This document shows positions 8,202 to 18,401 of a stretch of 64,000 nucleotides of DNA, in pieces (the first letter of the stretch is position 1; each line of letters starts with the position of its first letter). A program made the translations under genes and the position numbers. Under the pieces are notes generated by a model. The model saw only the letters and a list, made by a program, of their open reading frames with translations, searched no databases and was not told where the DNA came from. The stretch comes from DATKZM01 sp035527975 (lineage in GTDB: Bacteria > Pseudomonadota > Alphaproteobacteria > JAPULJ01), in the NCBI GenBank assembly GCA_035527975.1, contig DATKZM010000115.1:12158-76157 (forward strand), in the 5' to 3' direction.

Positions 8202-8939
8202 TTAATGGAGGTGGAGCGCGTCGTTGATGTAGAGGCAGGTGAGGATCGCAAAAACGTAAGCCTGCAGGAACGCGATCACGATCTCAAGCCCGGTCAGCGC
8301 CACCATGAGGGCCAGCGGCAGCAGGCCGCCAACGCCGAATGTGATCGCGCCCAGGCCGAAGACGAAGCCGCCGATGACCTTCAGCAGCGTGTGTCCCGCC
8401 AGCATGTTGGCAAAAAGCCGCACCGACAGGCTGATCGGCCGCGAGAGGTAGGAGATGATCTCGATCGGGATCAGCAGCGGCCACATCGCCACCGGCACGC
8501 CGGGCGGCACAAAGAAGCTGAAGAAGTGCATCTTGTGCTTCACCAGGCCCAAAATAGTAACGCCGATGAAGACCACGGCCGCCATCGCGAAGGTCACGAT
8601 GATGTGGCTGGTGAAGGTAAAGGAATAGGGGAGCATGCCGAGCAGATTGCCCAGCAGCACGAACATGAACAGCGTGAAGACGAAGGGGAAGTAGCGCTTG
8701 CCTTCCGCGCCCACGGTGTCGCTGATGAGCCCGGCGACGAATTCGTAGGACAACTCCGCGATCGACTGGATGCGCCCCGGCACCACGCTGGCCCGGCCCA
8801 TGCCGAAGACCAGCAGACCCGTTCCAACCACCAACGCCGCGGCCATCGCCGCCGACGAATTGGTGAAGGAAATGTCCAGGCCGCCGACCTCGATCGGCAC
8901 GATCGCCTTGATCTCGAATTGCTCGAGTGGGCTCGCCAT
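8202..8939 (-). CDS. atpB: ATP synthase F0 subunit a
   Basis: Membrane subunit forming the proton half-channels, 245 aa, with five or six hydrophobic segments. The essential arginine lies in SLSVRLFANMLAGH, and the last helix region contains FLQAYVFAILTCLYINDA, both hallmark segments of AtpB. Located downstream of atpI and 54 bases upstream of atpE on the minus strand. Confidence 0.97.
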   Translation of the reverse strand: MASPLEQFEIKAIVPIEVGGLDISFTNSSAAMAAALVVGTGLLVFGMGRASVVPGRIQSIAELSYEFVAGLISDTVGAEGKRYFPFVFTLFMFVLLGNLLGMLPYSFTFTSHIIVTFAMAAVVFIGVTILGLVKHKMHFFSFFVPPGVPVAMWPLLIPIEIISYLSRPISLSVRLFANMLAGHTLLKVIGGFVFGLGAITFGVGGLLPLALMVALTGLEIVIAFLQAYVFAILTCLYINDALHLH

Positions 8940-8995
8940 GCTGCGTCGTCCTTAACCCCGTTTTTCGGCCCGTCGCCCTGGCCCCGTTTGCCTGG

Positions 8996-9424
8996 CTATG
9001 CGCCGCCTTGCGTATCTTTGCCGGCCTTGTCGGCCGTCTTGCCCTTCGCATCGCCCGCGCCGGTGTCATTGGCGTCTTTGGCATCTTCCCCGTTTTCCCG
9101 GGCTTGCCGGTAACCGACCGCATTGCTCTGGCCGCTCGCCGTGCGGAACACATTGAAGGTACCCGCAGCGGCGCCAAGGACGAAGAACACGATCAGCATC
9201 GCCGGCGAGCTGCCCATCCACCAATCGAGCAACAAGCCGACGCCCACGCCGACCACAACGCCTGCAACGAAATCGACCCCCAGGCGGAGCGCCAGGCCCA
9301 CCCCCGACATATCCTCCGCCCGCCGCGCCCCGGCTTTGCCCGCCCGCCGCTCCTGCCTGTCGCGAGCCTCGCGCAATCTTGCGTCGAGCTCCCGAAGCGC
9401 AGGCGGCGGTTTCTTTTCAGACAT
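8996..9424 (-). CDS. atpI: AtpI-family ATP synthase accessory protein
   Basis: 142 aa from the ATG at 9424; a longer in-frame version starting at 9514 would add 30 residues of poor quality. Residues 33-90 hold two membrane helices with a glycine-rich turn (GVDFVAGVVVGVGVGLLLDWW, then AMLIVFFVLGAAAGTFNVFR). The tail is hydrophilic and rich in Asp, Lys and Gly. AtpI is thought to help c-ring assembly or ion supply. First gene of the F0 operon. Confidence 0.88.
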   Translation of the reverse strand: MSEKKPPPALRELDARLREARDRQERRAGKAGARRAEDMSGVGLALRLGVDFVAGVVVGVGVGLLLDWWMGSSPAMLIVFFVLGAAAGTFNVFRTASGQSNAVGYRQARENGEDAKDANDTGAGDAKGKTADKAGKDTQGGA

Positions 9425-9595
9425 AGCCCGGCGCGAAAAGGACACACGCCCCGAACCGGACTTCTCCCGGGTCAAGGCCGCGCGAACGATATTGCCTCGC
9501 AGCAGGGGTGTCAAGGCCGCGCCGCGTGCCTAACATATTGATTTAGTTGAAATAAAATGACTGCGACAATCAGGCCGGCGGAACCGTCGGGTTGC

Positions 9596-12500
9596 TCACG
9601 CCACGGTGCGCAGGCGTTCGGCCTCGCGGAGATCGACGGAGACGAGTTGCGAGACGCCTTTCTCGCCCATGGTGACGCCGAACAGGCGGTCCATCCGCGC
9701 CATGGTCATGCGGTGATGGGTGATCAGAAGGAAGCGCGTCTTGGTCTCGTTGGTGATCGTGTCGAGCAGGGTACAGAAGCGGTCGACATTGGCGTCGTCG
9801 AGCGGGGCGTCGACCTCGTCGAGCACGCAGATCGGCGCGGGATTGGTCATGAAGACCGCGAACAGCAGCGACAGCGCCGTCAGCGCCTGCTCACCGCCGG
9901 AGAGCAGCGACATGGCCTGCAGCCGCTTGCCCGGCGGGCTCGCCATGATCTCAAGGCCGGCCTCCAGCGGATCATCCGATTCGATCAACTTCAAAAACGC
10001 CTGGCCGCCGCCGAAGAGGCTTTCGAAGATCGTGCGGAAATGCACGTCGACCTTCTCGAAGGAGGCAAGAAGGCGTTGGCGGCCCTCGCGGTTGAGCTCG
10101 TTGATCGCCTGGCGGAAGCGTGAGATGGCGCCGAGCAGATCTTCGCGCTCGGTCTCCATTGTGGAAATCTGCTCGCCGAGCTCTTCTGATTCGCGCTCGG
10201 CGCGCAGGTTGACCGGACCCATATTGTCGCGCTCGCGGGTCAGACGGTCGAGCTTGGTCTCGATGTCGTCGAGCGCCGGCAGCTCCGCACCCTCATCGAG
10301 ATTGGCGGCGTCCAGCGCCGCTTCGGGCGCACAACCAAGCCGCTCGCGGATACGCTCGGTGACCGCTTCGATCGCCTGATCGGCCTGCGAGACGGCGCCT
10401 TCGGAGCGGCCGCGCTCCTCACGGATATCGGCGAGCGTGCCCTCGGCGGCGCGCAGCGCGCCCTCGACCTCGGCGAGCCGGGCCTCGGCGGCTTCCAGCG
10501 TGCGGGCCGCTTCGCTGCGCTTGGCCTCGGCGGTCTCGATGGCGTCGAGAAGCCCGGCGCGTAAATTCTGGATCTCGGCCGGCCGGCCGGCCAGACGTTC
10601 GATCGAGGTCTTGGCTGCATTGCGCCGCTCGCCGAGCAGCTTGAACTGGCGCGTCCCGTTTTCGATACGCGCCTCCCAGATCCGGCGCTCGTCGACGATC
10701 GCATTGCGGCGGCGCTCGCGCGCCTCGGCTTCGGCGCGCAACCGGTCGCGGGTCTGGCGCAGCTCGTCGAGGGTGCCGCGTTGGGTCTGAACCTGACTTT
10801 GTTTTTTCCCCAGCTCGGCGCGGCTGTCTTCGCCGGAGCGCGCGATGTCCGCCGCCGCCTCGGCGGTCGTGAGCTCTTCGTCGATCTCGGCGAGATCGGC
10901 GCCGACGCTGGCCGCGGCCTCTTCCAGCGCGCGGGCGCGGGTGGTGCGCTCGGCGGCCTCCTTGGCGGCCCGGGCCTGCGCCTCGCGGGCCTGGCTCAGC
11001 GCCGCCATGCGGGTGCGATGGGCTTCGCGGGCCGTGCGCTCGGCCTCGGTGGTTGCGGCGACCTTGACCTTGGCTTTCTCTGCCGCGGCGCGCGCGGCCT
11101 GGGCGGTTCCTTCCGCGTCGGTCAGGACGATCGCGATCTCGGCCAGCCGGTTGGCCTGCCGCAGCCGCGTCTCCGCCGGATTGCCGGCCTCGGCCAAGGC
11201 AACGAAGCCGTCCCAACGCCACAAGTCGCCGGCGCGGCTGACCAGGCGTTGTCCTTGAGCGAGCTTGGGCGCGTAAAGCCCGCCTTCGGCCAGATTGGCC
11301 ACAACGCCGATCTGCGTGAGCCGGCGGGCGAGCGCCGCCGGTGCCTCGACATGATCGCCGAGCCGGACCGAACCGCCGGGCAGGGCCGGGCCTTCGGGTC
11401 CGTTGGTTGCTATCCAATGGATCGACTGGGTGTCGTCGATCGAGGCGCGAAGGTCGTCGCCCAGCGCCGCGCTCAACGCGGCCTCGAAACCGGGCTCGGC
11501 GCGGATCTTGCCGACCACCGCATCGGGCAGATCGTCGGCCTCCGTGCGCAGCGCCTCCAGCCCACGCGCTTCGGCGCGCAATGACGCCAGCGCCTCGTCG
11601 GCCTGAAGCAGCGCGCCGCGGATCTCGGCCTCGCGGGCCCGCGCGGCGGTATTCGCAACTTCGGCCGCTTCGGCCCCGGCGCGCGCTTCTTCCAGCGCCC
11701 GGTCCGCCGCGCGCGCAGCCGCATCGCCCGCATCGGCATCGGGACCGGCCTTCTCGGCCAGCGCCTGACGCTCGATCTCGATCGACTGGGCGCGCTCGGA
11801 CAAGCGGTTCTGGCGTGATCGCAGCGCCTCCAAGCGCTCGTCGAGCCCGGAGCGATGCGCCTCGGCCTCGGCGGCGGCCTGGGTGAGGCGGGTGAGCGCG
11901 GCCTCGATGATCTCGAGCGCAGCCTCGGCCTCGGCGACGGCGCGCGCGGCCTGGGACCGTGCGTCGTTTTCACTGTCGTTCGTATCGGCCAGGCCTTCGG
12001 CTTCAGCCTCGATGCGGGCCAGCGCCGCGGCGGCGTCCTCGCTCATCGTCTGCTCGCGTGTAAGATCCTCTTCGATCTGCTGCAGGCGCGTCTGGTATTC
12101 GGCGCGCGCCTCGGCGAGCTGCTCTTCTTCCTTGTCGAGCGTGTCGCGCGCGATCGCCAGGCGTTGCAGCTCTGCTGCCGCTTCGGCTTCGGCCAGGCGG
12201 AGCGCCGGCATCGCCTCGGCTGCTTTGGCTTGTGCGCCCGTGCCGGCGGAGACCGCCTGGGCAAGCTCGGTCACCTTCGCTTCGGCGTCGCGGAGGCGCG
12301 TGCGGGCATTCTCCATTTCTTCGGCGGCTTCACGCCAGCGCAGGTGAAGCTGGATCGCCTCGCAGGCGCGGATCTGCTCGCCGATATTGCGGTACCGCGT
12401 GGCCTGGCGGGCCTGGCGTTTGAGGCCCTGCATCTGGCCCGCCAAGGCGCCGATCACATCGTCGAGCCGGGCAAGATTATTATCCGCGCCGCGCAGGCGA

Positions 12501-13048
12501 AGCTCGGCCTCGTGGCGCCGCGAATGCAGGCCGGTGATGCCGGCCGCCTCCTCCAGCAGCATGCGGCGCTGGGCGGGCTTGGCATTGATCAGCGCGCCGA
12601 CCTTGCCCTGGCTCACGATCGCGGTCGAGCGCGCGCCGGTTGAGAGGTCGGCGAAAAGGAGCTGGACGTCGCGGGCGCGGACGTCCTGGCCGTTGACCTT
12701 GTAGTGCGAGCCTTCGCCGCGCTCGATCCGCCGCACGATCTCAAGCTCGTCGAGCTCGTTCCACTGCGGGGGAAACTTGCGATCGTTGTTCTTCAGCGAA
12801 ATCACGACCTCGGCGATGTTGCGCGCCGGCCGCTCGTTGGTGCCGTTGAAGATGACGTCGTCCATGCCGCCGCCGCGCATCTGCTTGGCCGAGCCTTCGC
12901 CCATCGCCCAGCGCAGCGCTTCCAGCAGGTTCGACTTGCCGCAGCCATTGGGGCCGACGACGCCAGTCAGCCCGTCCTCAATGACGAGTTCGGTCGATTC
13001 GACGAAGGACTTGAATCCGGAGAGCCGGACTTTGTTGAACTGAACCAA
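9596..13048 (-). CDS. smc: SMC chromosome-segregation ATPase
   Basis: Chromosome condensation and segregation ATPase, 1150 aa, normal length. Walker A GPNGCGKSN sits at residues 33-40, followed by long coiled coil, a glycine-containing hinge near 510-620, a second coiled coil, the ABC signature LLSGGEQALTALSLLFAVF and Walker B ICVLDEVDAPLDDANV near the C-terminus. It starts with TTG (no ATG fits the conserved start VQFNKVRLSGFKSF). Lies 21 bases downstream of the DsbA-like gene, in a dciA-dsbA-smc order. ScpA/ScpB are not in the window. Confidence 0.97.
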   Translation of the reverse strand: MVQFNKVRLSGFKSFVESTELVIEDGLTGVVGPNGCGKSNLLEALRWAMGEGSAKQMRGGGMDDVIFNGTNERPARNIAEVVISLKNNDRKFPPQWNELDELEIVRRIERGEGSHYKVNGQDVRARDVQLLFADLSTGARSTAIVSQGKVGALINAKPAQRRMLLEEAAGITGLHSRRHEAELRLRGADNNLARLDDVIGALAGQMQGLKRQARQATRYRNIGEQIRACEAIQLHLRWREAAEEMENARTRLRDAEAKVTELAQAVSAGTGAQAKAAEAMPALRLAEAEAAAELQRLAIARDTLDKEEEQLAEARAEYQTRLQQIEEDLTREQTMSEDAAAALARIEAEAEGLADTNDSENDARSQAARAVAEAEAALEIIEAALTRLTQAAAEAEAHRSGLDERLEALRSRQNRLSERAQSIEIERQALAEKAGPDADAGDAAARAADRALEEARAGAEAAEVANTAARAREAEIRGALLQADEALASLRAEARGLEALRTEADDLPDAVVGKIRAEPGFEAALSAALGDDLRASIDDTQSIHWIATNGPEGPALPGGSVRLGDHVEAPAALARRLTQIGVVANLAEGGLYAPKLAQGQRLVSRAGDLWRWDGFVALAEAGNPAETRLRQANRLAEIAIVLTDAEGTAQAARAAAEKAKVKVAATTEAERTAREAHRTRMAALSQAREAQARAAKEAAERTTRARALEEAAASVGADLAEIDEELTTAEAAADIARSGEDSRAELGKKQSQVQTQRGTLDELRQTRDRLRAEAEARERRRNAIVDERRIWEARIENGTRQFKLLGERRNAAKTSIERLAGRPAEIQNLRAGLLDAIETAEAKRSEAARTLEAAEARLAEVEGALRAAEGTLADIREERGRSEGAVSQADQAIEAVTERIRERLGCAPEAALDAANLDEGAELPALDDIETKLDRLTRERDNMGPVNLRAERESEELGEQISTMETEREDLLGAISRFRQAINELNREGRQRLLASFEKVDVHFRTIFESLFGGGQAFLKLIESDDPLEAGLEIMASPPGKRLQAMSLLSGGEQALTALSLLFAVFMTNPAPICVLDEVDAPLDDANVDRFCTLLDTITNETKTRFLLITHHRMTMARMDRLFGVTMGEKGVSQLVSVDLREAERLRTVA

Positions 13049-13069
13049 TGCGGCCGATTTCTCCCGTTG

Positions 13070-13843
13070 CTACTTGGCGCCGCTCAACTCGGCCTTGATC
13101 ATCGACTTCATGAGCTTGTCGAACTCCGCGAAAGGCTGGGCGCCGATCAGCCGTTTGCCGTTGATCACGAATGTGGGGGTCGAGCGGATCTTGTATTTTG
13201 CGTCGAGCTCGTCGCGCATCCGGCTGAGGCCGCGATAAAGCTCCTTGCTGTCCATGCACGACTTGAACTGAGCATCGTTCATGCCGACGAGGCGGGCGAC
13301 CGGCTTCAGTTGCGCGAACAGCTCATCGGCGTTGGCGGCCTGGGTCCATTTCGCCTGGTTGCGATAGAGCAGATCGACCATGGCGAAATGCCGGTCATCG
13401 GGTACGCAGCGCGCCAGCATGGTCGCGAACTGGGCGCGCACGCCGCCGAACACGGCATGCAGCACGATCTTCGCCTTGCCGGTTTCGATATACTCCTTCT
13501 TGATCGTCGGCCAGGCGCCGGCATGGAACGACTGGCAGTGCCCGCAGCTCAGCGACTCGAAGGCAAGGATGGTAATCGGCGCGTCCTTCTTGCCGAGCAC
13601 TTTGTCGGCGAGCGCATGTTTGAGGGTGACAAGGCCGACTATCGGGCCTTCGCCTTTAGCTTCGGCATTCTTCTTTTCGGCGCCCTTTTTCTCTGGGCCT
13701 TCTTTCGTCTCGGCGAGCTGAGCGGGGGCCGCAAGGACCGCCGTCTTGTCATTTGCGGGCAGCATTCCGGCCATCGCGGGCAGCGCCGCCAAGCCAATCA
13801 ACGATACGGTGAGAGCGGAGCCTCTCAACAAGACCTTGAGCAA
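13070..13843 (-). CDS. DsbA-family periplasmic thiol:disulfide oxidoreductase
   Basis: 257 aa from the TTG at 13843, which is preceded by GAGGAGG and begins a clear signal peptide (residues 1-26, ending PAMAG). This start is preferred over a longer frame from 13990 that would overlap dciA. A Lys/Glu-rich segment (46-66) leads to a thioredoxin fold with active site C100-G-H-C103. The typical cis-proline loop (STPTFVINGKRLIGA) lies near the C-terminus. Probably catalyses disulfide formation in the cell envelope. Same strand as smc and dciA. Confidence 0.9.
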   Translation of the reverse strand: MLKVLLRGSALTVSLIGLAALPAMAGMLPANDKTAVLAAPAQLAETKEGPEKKGAEKKNAEAKGEGPIVGLVTLKHALADKVLGKKDAPITILAFESLSCGHCQSFHAGAWPTIKKEYIETGKAKIVLHAVFGGVRAQFATMLARCVPDDRHFAMVDLLYRNQAKWTQAANADELFAQLKPVARLVGMNDAQFKSCMDSKELYRGLSRMRDELDAKYKIRSTPTFVINGKRLIGAQPFAEFDKLMKSMIKAELSGAK

Positions 13844-13943
13844 GTTTACCTCCTCGCCCCAATATGTAGGGGCAGTATAGGGTTTGGGCTGGAACTCTAC
13901 AAGCGGACCGAAGCACTCGGAACCGCAAAAAATCGGCATTTCG

Positions 13944-14501
13944 TCAGCGCGGCGCCGAACCTCGGCCGCGCGACAACACATGCCCGCCAAGCGAGGTCAA
14001 TGCCTCGCGCAGGGCCTCGTCCTCGATGCCGGCGGTCCGATCCGCCGCCTGTTGCAGCGCCGCCGCGTCGGGGGCGGGGGGCGTGGCTGGCGCCTCGTTG
14101 CGGCGCGGCGGCAGGGGGCCGCGCACCATCGACAGGCGCTCCACCGCGCGGTAACCGAAATATCCGTTGATGCGCTCGATGACCACCGGTTCGAGATGCT
14201 GCAGCTCGATCGCCAGCGGCCCGTCGACGCGGATCTTGAGCACGCCCGGCCCGCCATCGCGCGGCTGGCTGAGGCGCTCGGGACAACTGCAGCCCGCGAG
14301 CGTGGCGCCGACGATCTCGGGCCATTCGGCCACGATGCGTCCGCCCGCCAGCCCGCGGCGCTTGAGCACCGGCCGACCCACAGCCGAAAGCGGGGCCGCG
14401 ATGGCGCGCATGCCGGTTGGCCGCCGCCGCTCGTCCCGATTGGCGGGCGCCTTGTCGTCACGCCTTTTTTTGTCAGACGTTTTTCCGGGGCGGTCTGGCA
14501 T
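13944..14501 (-). CDS. dciA: DciA-type DUF721 protein
   Basis: 185 aa. The DUF721 core (about residues 40-125) includes GGRIVAEWPEIVG and a segment ending VLKIRVDGPLAIELQH, then INGYFGYRAVERL, matching alphaproteobacterial DciA. In bacteria lacking DnaC, DciA helps load the DnaB replicative helicase. The C-terminal extension is Ala/Pro-rich. Its start is 45 bases from the divergent mutY start, and it lies 100 bases upstream of the DsbA-like gene. Confidence 0.82.
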   Translation of the reverse strand: MPDRPGKTSDKKRRDDKAPANRDERRRPTGMRAIAAPLSAVGRPVLKRRGLAGGRIVAEWPEIVGATLAGCSCPERLSQPRDGGPGVLKIRVDGPLAIELQHLEPVVIERINGYFGYRAVERLSMVRGPLPPRRNEAPATPPAPDAAALQQAADRTAGIEDEALREALTSLGGHVLSRGRGSAPR

Positions 14502-14546
14502 CGTGCGACGGCTCGCGTGCTGTGGCCGGGTGGCCGATCACGGCCT

Positions 14547-15728
14547 ATGGTGACCGGTCGCGTTCTCGGTGAGAATAGTGGCCAAATTGTGTTTCCGCCA
14601 GTGACCTCCGGCACGGATAACGACAGTGTGACAAGCCCGGCAAAAGACGATGGTGCCGCCGCCAACGTAGGCGAGGCAGCGGCGCAACTGCTTTCGTGGT
14701 ACGATCGCAGCGCCCGCACGCTGCCGTGGCGGATGCGGGCCGGCGAGCGCGCCGATCCCTACGCGGTGTGGCTGAGCGAGGTGATGCTGCAGCAGACCAC
14801 CGTCGCCGCGGTGATCCCCTATTACGAGACGTTCCTCGCGCGCTGGCCAACCGTGCACGCGCTGGCCGCGGCGCCGCTCGACGATGTTCTGCGGGCCTGG
14901 GCCGGGCTTGGTTACTACGCTCGGGCGCGCAACCTGCATGCCTGCGCGCGGACCGTCGCGACCGAGTTAAGCGGACGCTTTCCCGAAACCGCGGCTGAAC
15001 TGAAACGCCTGCCGGGGATCGGCGACTACACCGCGGCGGCGATTGCGGCGATCGTATTTGGCCAAAGCGCAGTTGTTGTCGATGGCAATGTGGAGCGTGT
15101 GATCGCGCGGCGCTTTGCGGTCGAGACGCCCTTGCCCGGCGCCAAGGCGCAGTTGCGCGAATTGGCAGGCAGGCTGACCCCGGCTGCACGGCCCGGCGAT
15201 TATGCGCAAGCGGTGATGGATCTGGGTGCGACGGTCTGCACCGTGCGCCAGCCGCGTTGCGGGGGCTGTCCCTGGGCAGCGGGTTGTGCCGGCCGGGCAG
15301 CGGGGATCGCCGAGACGCTGCCCCGGCGCGCGCCCAAAGCCCAACGGCCCACCCGGCACGGCGCCGCCTTCTGGATCAGCGACGGCGACGGTGCGGTGCT
15401 GCTTCGCCGTCGCCCGGAGCGCGGCCTTCTGGGCGGCATGATGGAGGTGCCGTCGACCGCCTGGGGTGAGGCGCCCATCGCGCTATCGGAGGCGCACGCG
15501 GCCGCGCCGTTCAGGGCACCCGTCGAGGCCTTGCCGGGACTGGTGAAACATACGTTCACGCATTTTCATCTGGAACTGGCGGTGCTGGCCGGCCGCGTTG
15601 AGGGGAAAAATCCCAAAATCGCTGACGGAGGCGGCGTCTGGGTTGCCGTGGACCGGCTGGGGGAGCGGGCTTTGCCCTCGCTGATGCGCAAAGTCGCGGC
15701 CCATGCGCTGGGCCATCTTGCGGGTTAG
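14547..15728 (+). CDS. mutY: A/G-specific adenine DNA glycosylase MutY
   Basis: Removes adenine mispaired with 8-oxoguanine. 393 aa from the ATG used; a GTG at 14628 would give 366 aa, closer to the family norm. Shows the substrate-recognition segment SEVMLQQTTV, the helix-hairpin-helix LPGIGDYTAAAI, the catalytic aspartate region VVDGNVERVIARR and an iron-sulfur cluster with spacing C-X6-C-X2-C-X5-C (from CTVRQPRC). A C-terminal NUDIX-like domain follows. Divergent from dciA. Confidence 0.95.
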   Translation: MVTGRVLGENSGQIVFPPVTSGTDNDSVTSPAKDDGAAANVGEAAAQLLSWYDRSARTLPWRMRAGERADPYAVWLSEVMLQQTTVAAVIPYYETFLARWPTVHALAAAPLDDVLRAWAGLGYYARARNLHACARTVATELSGRFPETAAELKRLPGIGDYTAAAIAAIVFGQSAVVVDGNVERVIARRFAVETPLPGAKAQLRELAGRLTPAARPGDYAQAVMDLGATVCTVRQPRCGGCPWAAGCAGRAAGIAETLPRRAPKAQRPTRHGAAFWISDGDGAVLLRRRPERGLLGGMMEVPSTAWGEAPIALSEAHAAAPFRAPVEALPGLVKHTFTHFHLELAVLAGRVEGKNPKIADGGGVWVAVDRLGERALPSLMRKVAAHALGHLAG

Positions 15729-15854
15729 CGCCTATGGCAGTATGTGCCCATCGCGAGACACTGAAAAATTGGCGGATTTCCTTGGCTTTATCTGAACGAA
15801 GCCGTCCGGCTCCGTTCATCCAGGGTTCATGCGCCGATGCTTATAACGGCCCCC

Positions 15855-16240
15855 ATGAGGACCGTATTTGCCATCATCGTCGCGGTATTTCTCGCTGCCG
15901 GCGGCGCCCAACCAACGCTCGCGCAGGGCTCGCATAACTGCGCGCGCCAGGCGCTTGCCAGTGGCCGTATCGTGCCGCTCGGCCAGATCCTGCACTTGGT
16001 CCGTCAGCGCGTGCAGGGACGGATGGTGGGCGTGCAACTGCTCGGCTGTCCTCGGGGTCCATTCATATACCGCGTCCGCATGCTGACACTTGGTGGGCGC
16101 GTCGCCGTCGTCACGGCCAACGCCCGGACGGGTAGAATACTTGGAGTTAGGGGCGGTGCGCCGGTATATAGAAACCCCCAATTGGAGCGGAGGCCAAATT
16201 TCCGTCGCAATCGGCGGCTTTGGTACCGCAAGAGGCGCTG

Positions 16241-16241
<1 letters not shown>
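15855..16241 (+). CDS. secreted PepSY-like protein upstream of a two-component system
   Basis: 128 aa from the ATG at 15855. A signal peptide (to about residue 24, ending TLAQG) precedes a PepSY-like fold: RIVPLGQILHLVRQRVQGRMVGVQLL, then YRVRMLTLGGRVAVVTANARTGRILGV. The tail is very basic (RRPNFRRNRRLWYRKRR). Its stop overlaps the ATG of the response regulator (TGATG at 16239-16243), indicating translational coupling. PepSY proteins in this position are often periplasmic modulators of the cognate kinase; that role is inferred. Confidence 0.72.
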
Positions 16242-16915
<674 letters not shown>

Positions 16916-16927
16916 GCACGCCGGCCG

Positions 16928-18289
16928 TTGGCGATCCGCACCAACTCGCTTGCCTTCCGCCTCGTTGCCGGGGCCGCTTTCTGGATTGCCGCCGGGCTGT
17001 TCGGCGGCGCTTTCCTGTTGTCGACACTGTTCCGCGACTATGTCGAGCGCAGCTTCGATGCGCGCCTCGCGGTGCTCTGGGACAGCCTTTACACGGTGAG
17101 CCGTGTCGACACGAAAGGGCGCCTGCAGATGCTGGGCGAGCCCGGCGAGGCGGCCTTCGAGCAGGCCTATTCGGGCTGGTACTGGCAGATCTCGAAGGGC
17201 GTCAAGGCGATGCGGCGCTCGCGCTCGCTGTGGGACCGCTCGATCGAGCACAAGACCATTGGCGCCGATCCTGTATTCCTGCGCGTGGCCGGGCCCGACG
17301 GCCAGGACCTGCGGATACTCGCCCAGACCGTGCTGGTCGCCGACGAGGCCGGGCAGCGCACGGTACGCTACACGCTGCTGATCGCCGGCGATCGCGGCGA
17401 GATCGAGGGCGAGATCGCGCTCTTCAACCGCAGCCTCGTCTGGTCGCTGGGCGGGCTGGGTCTGATCCTGGTGATCGCGGTGTTCATCCAGGTGCGCTAT
17501 GGAATACTGCCGCTGCGGCGGATTCCCGCGGCACTGGCAGCGATCCGCTCGGGCCGGTCCGAACGCCTGACGGGCCAGTTCTCCGCCGAGGTCGAACCGC
17601 TGGCCGAGGAGCTCAACAAGCTGATCGATCACAACCGCGAAGTGGTCGAGCGCGCGCGCACCCATGTCGGCAATCTTGCCCATGCGCTGAAGACGCCGCT
17701 CGCCGTGCTCGCCAATGAGAGCGCCGGCGACAAGAGCGCGCTCGCCAAGACCGTGCATGAACAAGCAAGGCTGATGCAGCAGCAGGTCGACCACCACCTG
17801 GCCCGCGCGCGCGCGGCGGCGCGGGTCAGCGGGCTTGGCGCGCGCACCGAGGTCGGCCCGATCCTCGCGGCGCTAGAGCGCACGCTCACCGCCATCCACC
17901 GCGACAAAAACCTCGATATATCAGCCGAGGTCGCAGTGGGGGCGGCGATCATCGGCGAGCGCCAGGATATCGAGGAGATGCTTGGCAATTTGATGGACAA
18001 TGCCTGCAAATGGGCCAGGCATCTGGTCGAGGTGAACGTGACCGTCACGCCGGGAAAAGAGCCCCGGCGGGTGGTGGTCCGGGTCGAGGACGACGGCCCG
18101 GGGCTTGCGCCGGGCCAGCGCGACCGGGCGCTCGAACGCGGCGAGCGTCTCGACGAGGCCACGCCCGGCAGCGGGCTTGGCTTGTCGATCGTGCGCGACC
18201 TGGTCGAGAGCTACGAGGGCACGTTGACGCTCAAGACGTCGAAACTCGGCGGGCTGCTGGTGGAGATCGATCTGCCGGCGGCGGGATAG
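16928..18289 (+). CDS. membrane sensor histidine kinase
   Basis: 453 aa starting at TTG. TM1 is at about 12-35 and TM2 at about 160-182, bracketing a periplasmic sensor of about 125 residues. HAMP-like linker, H-box NLAHALKTPLAVLANE, N-box MLGNLMDNACKWA, and G boxes DDGPGLAPG and GSGLGLSIV are all present. The H-box carries the LKTPL form seen in PhoQ-type kinases. Partner of the preceding regulator. Ends 15 bases before a strong terminator. Confidence 0.93.
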   Translation: MAIRTNSLAFRLVAGAAFWIAAGLFGGAFLLSTLFRDYVERSFDARLAVLWDSLYTVSRVDTKGRLQMLGEPGEAAFEQAYSGWYWQISKGVKAMRRSRSLWDRSIEHKTIGADPVFLRVAGPDGQDLRILAQTVLVADEAGQRTVRYTLLIAGDRGEIEGEIALFNRSLVWSLGGLGLILVIAVFIQVRYGILPLRRIPAALAAIRSGRSERLTGQFSAEVEPLAEELNKLIDHNREVVERARTHVGNLAHALKTPLAVLANESAGDKSALAKTVHEQARLMQQQVDHHLARARAAARVSGLGARTEVGPILAALERTLTAIHRDKNLDISAEVAVGAAIIGERQDIEEMLGNLMDNACKWARHLVEVNVTVTPGKEPRRVVVRVEDDGPGLAPGQRDRALERGERLDEATPGSGLGLSIVRDLVESYEGTLTLKTSKLGGLLVEIDLPAAG

Positions 18290-18303
18290 GCGCGGCCAAA
18301 GAC

Positions 18304-18362
18304 CCCCTCACCCTCCCATCGCCCAAGTTAAACATGGGCGATGGGAGGGTGAGGGGTTTTTT
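18304..18362. terminator. strong Rho-independent terminator, convergent
   Basis: A perfect 22-base inverted repeat (18304-18325 and 18335-18356) encloses a 9-base AT-rich loop and is followed by six T residues. It terminates the PepSY-regulator-kinase operon and separates it from ccrM, which ends on the other strand at 18402. Confidence 0.92.
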
Positions 18363-18401
18363 CTTGAGCGAGACGAGCTTCGGCGGTTCCGCCGTGCGCC
18401 T

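Noticed and set aside
13884..14546. Long N-terminal extension of the mutY reading frame
   Set aside because: The added 221 residues are low-complexity sequence antisense to dciA and lack homology to MutY; the ATG at 14547 or the GTG at 14628 fits better.
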